5,041 nucleotides of DNA from CAZOZK01 sp964584245 (GTDB lineage: Bacteria > Patescibacteriota > Microgenomatia > UBA1400 > PJMF01), in the NCBI GenBank assembly GCA_964584245.1, contig CAZOZK010000073.1, positions 1 through 5,041 of the forward strand, given 5' to 3'. This document shows positions 1-5,041 of this stretch, piece after piece. Numbering within the stretch: position 1 is the first letter of the stretch; each line of letters starts with the position of its first letter. The translations under genes were made by a program, and so were the position numbers. The notes beneath the pieces are model-generated. The model saw nothing but the letters and a program-made list of their open reading frames with translations. It was not told the DNA's origin and searched no databases.

Positions 1-10
1 TTTTATTCAT
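1..10 (-). CDS. Start of next minus-strand gene (partial, possibly PilO-like)
   Basis: An ATG read on the minus strand at 10-8 is followed by AAT AAA and then the window edge (Met-Asn-Lys visible). It lies one base beyond the TAA stop of the PilN-like gene, a spacing typical of translationally coupled operon partners. A weak purine-rich stretch (GGAATAAG) just precedes it. In type IV pilus clusters the gene after pilN is normally pilO, so a PilO-like inner-membrane partner is the natural guess. That guess rests on position only; three codons cannot identify a protein. Confidence 0.4.
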
Positions 11-11
11 C

Positions 12-605
12 TTATTCCATCGATTTTAATTGAGCTCCAATCGCAAAACTAAAGCTATTTTTTTGCTGTGGATCAGTTTCGATTTTAGTAACTTCAACAT
101 CCGTAAAAAAAGGTGACACAGTAATATTATTTATCAACGTATTGAGAGTATCTTGACTAAAAGTCGTGCCAGTCACACTAATTTGGTTCGAGCGGATAAT
201 CAACTGACGTAAGCTGATCCCTTGTGGGGTAACTTGTGTGAGTGCTGGAAATGTACCAAGAATCGCGCTCGATTGCTCCACTTGTTTGTATTCGTCGACG
301 AGTCGTTGCGCAGTGCGAACATTAGTTTCCAGATCGCCAAACGATTGAATCACACTTTGTTTTTGATTGATTGAATTATTTAAATCGGTGATTTGTCGGT
401 CCAGCGTAAACCGCGAAACAAAACTCATAATAACCACAATCTCGGTAAAAATAACAATGTATCGACCAACCGATAACGCCCACTTCAAAATTTTCCCTAG
501 TGCTGTTTCGAAGAATGGATCTTTTGGTGCGAGGTTGATATCAAAGCTAACTATTTTTGGCATGGGTAGGGGATGCACAAGAAGAATTTGCTCCAAACTT
601 GGCAC
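12..605 (-). CDS. pilN: PilN-like type IV pilus assembly protein
   Basis: This resembles PilN, the bitopic inner-membrane protein that links cytoplasmic PilM to PilO in the type IV pilus/type II secretion platform. In the 197-residue reading, residues 20-30 carry a variant of the N-terminal PilN signature (FDINLAPKDP, where INLLP is usual). One membrane helix spans about 43-63, a polar, probably coiled-coil stretch runs about 67-113, and residues 129-195 look like the small alpha/beta periplasmic domain (GISLRQLIIRSNQISVTG, then SPFFTDVEV). Two starts are possible. GTG at 605 sits 8 nt after a -10-like box (leaderless). ATG at 563 (residue 15) gives the N-terminus usual for the family, a few residues before INLxP. 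Neither has a Shine-Dalgarno sequence. The gene lies 69 bp downstream of murJ; pilM, the usual upstream partner, is not there. The family call is by eye; a PilN-like general secretion protein is the main alternative. Confidence 0.82.
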   Translation of the reverse strand: MPSLEQILLVHPLPMPKIVSFDINLAPKDPFFETALGKILKWALSVGRYIVIFTEIVVIMSFVSRFTLDRQITDLNNSINQKQSVIQSFGDLETNVRTAQRLVDEYKQVEQSSAILGTFPALTQVTPQGISLRQLIIRSNQISVTGTTFSQDTLNTLINNITVSPFFTDVEVTKIETDPQQKNSFSFAIGAQLKSME

Positions 606-613
606 CTGACACT

Positions 614-642
614 AGTATGCCTGTACTTTGGGAAAGTAGCAA
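614..642 (-). promoter_or_regulatory. Candidate promoter of the pilN-like gene
   Basis: Reading the minus strand, TTGCTA (642-637, 4/6 to the -35 consensus) is separated by exactly 17 bases from CATACT (619-614, 4/6 to the -10 consensus). The box ends 8 bases before the GTG at 605, so a transcript would begin only a base or two before that codon. The position just after the murJ stop suggests that the pilus genes can be transcribed independently of murJ. Each box alone is modest; the spacing and the matching layout at murJ and rpsT raise confidence. Confidence 0.5.
624..638. repeat. Perfect 6-bp inverted repeat inside the pilN promoter spacer
   Basis: TACTTT-GGG-AAAGTA is a perfect dyad with a 3-base centre. 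It lies between the proposed -35 and -10 boxes and touches the inner end of the -35. It could be a small operator that would block RNA polymerase when bound. It is too short and lacks a T-run, so it does not look like a murJ terminator. A dyad this size can arise by chance. Confidence 0.3.
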
Positions 643-674
643 GAACTCACTGCTTACTGAGCCTGGACGAAAAT

Positions 675-2360
675 TTAATCAGTCTCGGTATCAGCCGTGG
701 CCTCGATCAGCACTTCCTTTGATTTTGCCAATGTGCCTCGCCACTTATCAAAGGTGTAAATCAGTTTTGTCAAAATGGTCAACTCCTTGATGTCAAACAG
801 CATCGCAAAATAAATGTACACCAACATACCAATAGTACTGGTGGTGATGGTTAGCGCAATTAACTCAATAGTGCGAGTGGTGTCAAAAATAACTTCGTCG
901 AGGATTCTAAACGGCAGATACAAAAAGACGGCCATGAAAAAGCCTGCTACCAAAATCTTGAGTTGGGGAATCAAAAAATCCTGTGAAGCAAATCCAGTGA
1001 TTTTCCTGTTTAGGAGTAATAAAAATAAAAACAACTCAATGAGTGCGGTAATTGTTGTTGCAATTGCAATTCCGTACACGCCAAGATTTGTGAAGTACAC
1101 AAATCCTGCAGTCATTGCTACATACAGAATTACATCCCCAACTGCAATATAGAGTGGAGTTTTTGTATCCTTAAGTGCATAAAAAGCTCTGATAAGCAAT
1201 TGTACGAGAGCTTGGGCGGGAATAGAAATAGCAATTATAGCTACGAGCCTACTTGTTGTTACAGTTGCGCTCCAAGGAAAATTGAAAGTACCAAAAATCA
1301 AACGAACGACAGGTACACGCAAAATTAGCAGCAGCACCGAGGCAGGCAGTGTCAAAAATGCAATTTGGTGGAGTGATTGAAGTACAAGTCCTTTAAATTT
1401 TTGGTAGTCATGCGTGCTTGATTCTTCAGATAAAAATGGCAACGACGCTTGGCTAATTGGCACACCAAAAAAACGGATAGGTATTGCCATGAGTGTTAGG
1501 GCAAGTTGCATGGTAAAAAAACTTAAATTTCCTAAACTAGTTGCAAAAAAACCAAGTACTAATTTACGAATTTCATTTGCACCTATTGAGAAAACACGAG
1601 GAGGCATAAGTTTGAAAAACTCACGAATGCCATGGTATCTAAGATTAAATGAAAAACGATATTTAAATCCAAGTTTGAGCACTAATGGAAATTGCACAGC
1701 CATATGAAGCGCTGCGCCAATGACAACACCGATTCCTGCAGCATAAATGCCAAAATGATCTGAGAGCAAATAGACCCCAATTAATATACCAATATTATAA
1801 AAAACTGGTGCGAAAGCTGGCAAAATAAATCGTTGGAACGATTGCAGAATACCAGTCATAAAATTGGAGATAGCAAAAAAGAATTGTGCAAAAAGCATGA
1901 TTCGAGTCAGGTTTGTCACGATAGTGATTTGTTCAGGAGTAAACTGCACGCCAGTACGCAGTATGGTAATTTGTCTGGCAAAGATAAACACAATGACGAA
2001 AAAAAAAAAAAATATGGCAAGTAGTACGTTCATCATGATCGAACTCATAATAAATGCTTCTTCTGGGTCAGTTTTTTTCTTGGAGGTGAAGATTGGGATG
2101 AATGCAGCAGATAGCGCGCCAAGCACAATCAACTGAAACATCATGTCGGGGATTTGAAATGCCACCCAAAATGCTTCAAGCGCTTCTTGTGATGCAATAG
2201 TATCAAAAAAATGTGCTATTAATACTCTTTTTATAAGTAGTCCAGAAAAGGCCGAAACGATACTCGCTACCGAAATAATAGCCGCCGCCGACAAAATACT
2301 CGTTTGCTGTTGCTCGAGCCATTTGGTGTTATTCGAAAACAATGTTGGAAGTTTTATCAC
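675..2360 (-). CDS. murJ: MurJ/MviN-family lipid II flippase (divergent)
   Basis: This is a polytopic membrane protein of the MurJ/MviN family (MOP superfamily), which moves lipid II across the cytoplasmic membrane for peptidoglycan synthesis. Counting from the longer ATG start at 2378 (567 aa), typical family stretches are FQIPDMMF plus LGALSAAFIPIF (74-97), LQSFQRFILPAFAPVFYN (178-195), GVPISQASLPFLSE (305-318) and FYALKDTKTPLY (399-410). Hydrophobic segments along the whole length fit about 14 helices, and the length is slightly above the usual 510-540. I prefer GTG at 2360 (561 aa, Met-Ile-Lys-Leu-Pro...), because the ATG at 2378 falls inside the spacer of a strong promoter whose -10 overlaps the codons after it. 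By eye, basic residues important in E. coli MurJ (R18, R24, R52, R270) are not conserved. A T14 run encodes part of a membrane helix. It is transcribed divergently from rpsT. It could be a flippase-like paralogue rather than the main MurJ. Confidence 0.9.
   Translation of the reverse strand: MIKLPTLFSNNTKWLEQQQTSILSAAAIISVASIVSAFSGLLIKRVLIAHFFDTIASQEALEAFWVAFQIPDMMFQLIVLGALSAAFIPIFTSKKKTDPEEAFIMSSIMMNVLLAIFFFFFVIVFIFARQITILRTGVQFTPEQITIVTNLTRIMLFAQFFFAISNFMTGILQSFQRFILPAFAPVFYNIGILIGVYLLSDHFGIYAAGIGVVIGAALHMAVQFPLVLKLGFKYRFSFNLRYHGIREFFKLMPPRVFSIGANEIRKLVLGFFATSLGNLSFFTMQLALTLMAIPIRFFGVPISQASLPFLSEESSTHDYQKFKGLVLQSLHQIAFLTLPASVLLLILRVPVVRLIFGTFNFPWSATVTTSRLVAIIAISIPAQALVQLLIRAFYALKDTKTPLYIAVGDVILYVAMTAGFVYFTNLGVYGIAIATTITALIELFLFLLLLNRKITGFASQDFLIPQLKILVAGFFMAVFLYLPFRILDEVIFDTTRTIELIALTITTSTIGMLVYIYFAMLFDIKELTILTKLIYTFDKWRGTLAKSKEVLIEATADTETD
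1999..2012. repeat. 14-base homopolymer (A14 on plus, T14 in murJ coding strand)
   Basis: An uninterrupted run of 14 A on the plus strand is read as T14 in murJ, encoding Phe residues 123-127 (567-aa numbering) in about the third membrane helix. Gain or loss of one base leads to stop codons within roughly 20-30 codons in either shifted frame, which I traced on the sequence. It could be a slippage or phase-variation site, or a source of assembly error. Confidence 0.95.
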
Positions 2361-2367
2361 ACCCTGT

Positions 2368-2396
2368 ATTGTACGCATCTTTGCGTGACGTGTGAA
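2368..2396 (-). promoter_or_regulatory. Promoter of murJ
   Basis: On the minus strand, TTCACA (2396-2391, 5/6 to consensus) is followed after exactly 17 bases by TACAAT (2373-2368, 5/6). The -10 box ends 7 bases before the GTG at 2360, the distance expected for a transcript beginning at that codon. The boxes bracket the in-frame ATG at 2378, which would therefore lie upstream of the transcription start. This is the basis for choosing GTG 2360. A small dyad, ACGCA-TCTT-TGCGT (2373-2386), also lies across the spacer. Confidence 0.65.
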
Positions 2397-2457
2397 GGTG
2401 GTGGTGACATAGCAGTTGATACCGGTTTAGCCACGGTCAGCGCAAAAACATTCCCAT

Positions 2458-2486
2458 TTGCAATTTTGGTCAATCTCGATTAGAAT
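2458..2486 (+). promoter_or_regulatory. Promoter of rpsT(-lepA)
   Basis: TTGCAA (2458-2463, 4/6 to consensus) and TAGAAT (2481-2486, 5/6) are separated by exactly 17 bases. The -10 ends 9 bases before the rpsT ATG at 2496, so the expected start point near 2493-2494 leaves a leader of only about 2-3 bases. No Shine-Dalgarno sequence is visible upstream of the ATG, consistent with leaderless initiation. The promoter faces away from murJ; the two -35 boxes are about 60 bp apart. Confidence 0.65.
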
Positions 2487-2495
2487 AGCAGTTCT

Positions 2496-2729
2496 ATGCC
2501 AATCTTAAAGAACGCCAAAAAAGCACTCAGAGTTAGTATCAGAAAAGCTGAAGTTAACCGTCGTGTTAAGTCACAGACCAAGACTGCAGTCGATAAAATG
2601 AAAAAAGAGCCAACCGCTCTCAATCTTTCTGGTGTTTTTTCTGCAATAGATACAGCCGTCAAAGGAAAAATGTTCCATCGCAACAAGGCTGCTCGACTCA
2701 AATCTCAGATGAGTAAGCTTGTTGGGTAA
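2496..2729 (+). CDS. rpsT: 30S ribosomal protein bS20
   Basis: A 77-residue, very basic, helical protein matching bS20, which binds 16S rRNA in the body of the small subunit and helps its early assembly. The N-terminus (MPILKNAKKALR) corresponds to the usual M-x-x-x-K-S/N-A-K-K-R start. The C-terminal HRNKAARLKS (61-70) is the most conserved family signature (commonly H-K-N-K-A-A-R-x-K-S). It is shorter than the usual 85-90 residues; the middle is compact and the end stops soon after the signature (QMSKLVG). The ATG is the family start and sits 9 nt after a -10 box, with no Shine-Dalgarno sequence. lepA follows 68 bp downstream on the same strand, probably cotranscribed since no terminator separates them. 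In some bacteria bS20 controls its own synthesis at the mRNA leader; here there is almost no leader, so that mechanism looks unlikely. Confidence 0.93.
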   Translation: MPILKNAKKALRVSIRKAEVNRRVKSQTKTAVDKMKKEPTALNLSGVFSAIDTAVKGKMFHRNKAARLKSQMSKLVG

Positions 2730-2797
2730 TTTTTTACTCGCCACGGAAATCTAAGATATCTCCACGGGTAAACATACCGGCAACATTACTACATACT

Positions 2798-4600
2798 GTG
2801 AAATACATCCGCAATTTTGCTATCATCGCCCATATTGACCACGGTAAGACCACTCTCACCGATGCGTTGCTGAAGTACACCGGCACCCTGACCGAGCGCG
2901 AAAGTCGTGAACGCATCATGGATAGTAATCCAATTGAACGCGAGCGCGGCATTACCATTAAATTGGCTCCTGTCCGCATGCCGTTCACTTATGAAGGGCA
3001 AGAGTATCAGCTTAACTTGATTGATACACCAGGCCACGTAGACTTTGGATACGAAGTGACTCGCTCACTGGCCGCCGCGGAAGGCGTGTTGCTGCTAATC
3101 GACGCTACTCAAGGTGTACAAGCTCAAACTCTTTCAAACTATGAAAAAGCCAAACAACTTGGACTAGTGATTATTCCTGTCATCAACAAAATTGATTTAC
3201 CAGCAGCCGATCCAGAAGCAACTATGCTCGAATGTATGGAAACTTTTGGATTTACTGAAGAGGAAATCGTGAGTGTGTCAGCAAAAACCAACCTCAATAT
3301 TGATCTACTCATGAAAGCGATTATTGAGCGGATTCCTTCACCCGACACGCATCCATTTATTCATTCGATTGCCGACAAAAACCAGACCAAAGCAATTATT
3401 ATGACGTCGCAATTTGACCAGCACCGCGGGGTGGTGGCGTATGTGCGGGTTATTACTGGCCGACTTTCTGTCGAGCCATTGTATGTCTGCGCATCTCAAA
3501 CGGTGTTTTCGCCGCTCGAAGTCGGCATTTTTACTCCGACCATGAAAGGGGTAGACGCGCTCGAAGCTGGAGAGGTTGGCTACGTTTCTACTGGTGTCAA
3601 AGATATTCGCCAGGTGCTTGTGGGGGATACCATGACCCAGGCCATCTATAAAAAAGATATTCAGCCTCTCGAGGGATTTAAGTTGCCACAGCCTATGGTG
3701 TATATGGAATTATTTCCAATTGATGCCGACGAATTTCCCGATTTGCAAGATGCTATGGAAAAATTATCGTTGCACGATGCGGCGTTGGCTTCGGCCGGTA
3801 CGCACTCGCCAGCCTTGGGCAATGGCCTGCGGGTTGGGTTCTTGGGAATTTTGCATGGTGAGATAGTGTTGGAGCGGCTGCGCCGCGAGTTCGATCTTGA
3901 TTTGATTGCTACCGCGCCAACTGTTACCTACGAAGTTGTGTTGTCTGATGGTACTCGCACTGTGATTCGCACTCCAGCAGAAATGCCAGATCCAAGTCAA
4001 ATTGTGCAGATTTTTGAGCCGATGACAATTTCAACAATTTTTACCCCGGTCCAGTATGCGGGTACCGTTTTGCAGCTGGTCCAGGAACGACGCGGGTGGT
4101 TAGAGAGTTCTGAAAATATTGGTGTACGGGTCAAACTGCGCTGTCAGTTGCCTTTGGCTGAACTGATTACCGATTTTCATGATCGTCTCAAGTCTATGAC
4201 ATCCGGTTTTGCATCTATGGAATATGAATTGGGATCCTTTAAAGAAATTGATGCGGTCAAAATTTCAGTCTTGGTTGCTGGCGAGTTGATTGAAGCATTG
4301 AGTGTGATTACGGTGCGCGATCAAGCTGAATCAGTTGGTCGTAATTTAGTCGCCCGTCTTAAAGAAGTAGTGCCACGTCAATTATTTGAAGTGCCAATTC
4401 AAGCTGCCATTGGTGGTAAAGTGATTGCACGCGAAACGCTCAAGGCGTTTCGCAAGGATGTGACCGCTAAACTCTATGGTGGCGACGTCACTCGACGCCA
4501 AAAACTGCTCAAGAAGCAGGTAAAAGGCAAAAAGCGCATGAAGCAGTTCGGCAAAATCGAGCTTAATCAGGATGCATTTTTGGCTGTGCTGAAGAGATAA
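2798..4600 (+). CDS. lepA: Elongation factor 4 (LepA), ribosome-bound translational GTPase
   Basis: A complete 600-residue LepA/EF4, the usual family length. This GTPase acts on the ribosome and is linked to back-translocation and 30S biogenesis. The G motifs are all present: G1 AHIDHGKTT (11-19), G2 ERGITIK (49-55), G3 DTPGH (76-80, with His80 in the catalytic position), G4 NKID (130-133) and G5 SAK (161-163). Domain II follows, then an EF-G-like domain with LRVGFLGILHGEIVLERL (344-361; E. coli has LHMEI) and DLDLIATAPTVTYEV (366-380). The EF4-specific basic C-terminal domain (YGGDVTRRQKLLKKQ, KGKKRMKQFG) ends at LAVLKR. GTG at 2798 is chosen because MKYIRNFAIIAHIDHGK matches the conserved LepA N-terminus exactly. 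No Shine-Dalgarno sequence or convincing separate promoter precedes it, so it is probably read from the rpsT promoter. No key residue appears to be missing. Confidence 0.97.
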   Translation: MKYIRNFAIIAHIDHGKTTLTDALLKYTGTLTERESRERIMDSNPIERERGITIKLAPVRMPFTYEGQEYQLNLIDTPGHVDFGYEVTRSLAAAEGVLLLIDATQGVQAQTLSNYEKAKQLGLVIIPVINKIDLPAADPEATMLECMETFGFTEEEIVSVSAKTNLNIDLLMKAIIERIPSPDTHPFIHSIADKNQTKAIIMTSQFDQHRGVVAYVRVITGRLSVEPLYVCASQTVFSPLEVGIFTPTMKGVDALEAGEVGYVSTGVKDIRQVLVGDTMTQAIYKKDIQPLEGFKLPQPMVYMELFPIDADEFPDLQDAMEKLSLHDAALASAGTHSPALGNGLRVGFLGILHGEIVLERLRREFDLDLIATAPTVTYEVVLSDGTRTVIRTPAEMPDPSQIVQIFEPMTISTIFTPVQYAGTVLQLVQERRGWLESSENIGVRVKLRCQLPLAELITDFHDRLKSMTSGFASMEYELGSFKEIDAVKISVLVAGELIEALSVITVRDQAESVGRNLVARLKEVVPRQLFEVPIQAAIGGKVIARETLKAFRKDVTAKLYGGDVTRRQKLLKKQVKGKKRMKQFGKIELNQDAFLAVLKR

Positions 4601-4708
4601 AAGGTGATTTATTGTTTTCCAGTACTTTCTCCCTTAAAAATTTCATACTTCGTACTATGTATGGTATAACTAGGTTAGTGGAACATAAGCATAAAGGCAA
4701 AAAGCAAT
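4601..4708. other. Intergenic spacer after lepA
   Basis: This AT-rich 108-bp stretch contains the promoter described at 4642-4670 and a leader of about 30 bases for the following ORF. I see no GC-rich hairpin followed by a T-run, so no intrinsic lepA terminator is evident. A loose dyad CATAC-N10-GTATG (4644-4648 and 4659-4663) overlaps the promoter spacer. A 13-mer shared with the lepA 3' end (AAAGGCAAAAAGC) lies at 4693-4705. Confidence 0.6.
4642..4670 (+). promoter_or_regulatory. Candidate extended -10 promoter for the right-edge ORF
   Basis: TTCATA (4642-4647, 4/6 to consensus), a 17-base spacer and TATAAC (4665-4670, 5/6) are preceded by TGG at 4662-4664, which forms an extended -10 element. 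The predicted start near 4677 gives a leader of about 32 bases before the ATG at 4709. The same start point would fall directly on an out-of-frame GTG at 4678. Confidence 0.55.
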
Positions 4709-5041
4709 ATGAATTATGGTCTAACTGTATCAGAACTTGACCTTCAGACTCGGCATCAAGGGCAAAAAGATAGTGGTGCACGGCAAATAGCTACTGGATT
4801 TCCAGAACCCATTTCTAGACTAATAACTAAAATCAAAGAGAAACTTCCCGAAGAACACACAACCTACAAAGATTTTTTTAACAAAAAAAACCCACAAATT
4901 GATGATAATCTCATTTTTACTGCCTGTATTTTGCATCTCTTGGACAAGGAACCAAAAACACTCCATGGCCTACATGAAGATATAGCTGATTTCTATCAGA
5001 AACATCAAAGAACCCTACAGGAGAGTCCTGGCGACGAAGTG
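4709..5041 (+). CDS. Hypothetical protein (3' end beyond window)
   Basis: I do not recognise this protein. From ATG 4709 the frame stays open for exactly 111 codons to the window edge. An in-frame TAG at 4676 bounds it upstream, with no other in-frame ATG, GTG or TTG between, so this ATG is the first possible start. The product begins MNYGLTVSELDLQTRHQGQK and is hydrophilic and charged, with no signal peptide or membrane segment. Helix-prone stretches lie at about 33-47 (PEPISRLITKIKEKL), 66-80 (DNLIFTACILHLLDK) and 86-102 (HGLHEDIADFYQKHQRT). The only ribosome-binding hint is AAAGG centred about 12 bases upstream of the ATG, which is rather distant. It is separated from lepA by 108 bp and has its own promoter, so it is likely a separate unit. 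Base composition is more AT-rich than lepA. The open frame plus upstream promoter makes a real gene likely. Confidence 0.7.
   Translation, partial: MNYGLTVSELDLQTRHQGQKDSGARQIATGFPEPISRLITKIKEKLPEEHTTYKDFFNKKNPQIDDNLIFTACILHLLDKEPKTLHGLHEDIADFYQKHQRTLQESPGDEV

Noticed and set aside
643..674. Hairpin CTCAGT-AAGC-AGTGAG (minus strand) after the murJ stop as a terminator
   Set aside because: The stem has a mismatch and low stability, and there is no T-run after it; it runs straight into the pilN promoter.
2397..2457. GGTGGTGGTG run and ACCGGT palindrome in the murJ-rpsT gap as regulatory sites
   Set aside because: Both are short, isolated and without symmetric partners; nothing beyond position between divergent promoters suggests function.
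2792..2797. CATACT directly before the lepA GTG as a -10 box
   Set aside because: It abuts the start codon, so transcription would begin inside the gene and remove codons for the conserved N-terminus. A weaker alternative (TCCACG-17-CATTAC, ending 8 nt before the GTG) matches only 6 of 12 consensus positions, so no lepA promoter is called.
2734..3037. Minus-strand ORFs opposite the lepA start
   Set aside because: They lie antisense to the G-domain coding sequence and arise from its codon pattern; no promoter or family signature supports them.
4563..4781. Minus-strand 72-codon ORF across the lepA end and spacer
   Set aside because: It overlaps the conserved lepA C-terminus, a plus-strand promoter and the next ORF, and its product resembles no family I know; it is an antisense shadow.
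4880..4891. A-run followed by C in the right-edge ORF (A AAA AAC type heptamer) as a programmed frameshift site
   Set aside because: No stimulatory structure is evident, the zero frame stays open to the window end, and such runs are common in AT-rich genes.

Overview
The window holds four complete protein genes, one gene that runs off the right edge, and probably the first codons of another gene that leaves at the left edge. The proteins point to a bacterium, and most plausibly a member of the Candidate Phyla Radiation (Patescibacteria). The reasons are a short bS20 (77 residues), a divergent MurJ-type flippase, a PilN-like pilus protein next to it, starts without Shine-Dalgarno sequences, and moderately AT-rich DNA. 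The lineage is an inference; no 16S or other decisive marker is present. Codon use is consistent with the standard code.

Left part (1-2360, minus strand): a MurJ/MviN-family membrane flippase gene is followed by a PilN-like type IV pilus assembly gene, which has its own promoter-like sequence. One base after the pilN-like stop codon lies an ATG at the window edge, which would be the next pilus gene (PilO would be usual).

Centre (2361-2495): a 135-bp divergent promoter region drives murJ to the left and rpsT to the right. Middle and right (2496-4600, plus strand): rpsT (ribosomal protein bS20) and then lepA (elongation factor 4) lie in tandem, 68 bp apart. rpsT beside lepA is familiar from Firmicutes and rpsT beside murJ from gammaproteobacteria, so the centre is an old housekeeping neighbourhood.

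Right edge (4601-5041): a 108-bp spacer carries a good extended -10 promoter. It is followed by an unrecognised hydrophilic ORF of at least 111 codons that is still open at the window end.

The most unusual pattern is in the gene starts. pilN-like, murJ and rpsT each have a -35/-10 pair with exactly 17 bp spacing, and the -10 box ends only 7-9 nt before a usable start codon, so transcripts would begin at or within a few bases of the start codon (leaderless mRNAs). For murJ this moves the likely start to a GTG 18 bases inside the longest ORF. Other notable points are a 14-base homopolymer inside murJ and the apparent absence from this MurJ of several charged residues known to matter in E. coli MurJ. 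I saw no RNA genes, insertion sequences, CRISPR arrays or convincing intrinsic terminators. No stretch over 300 bp lacks a gene.
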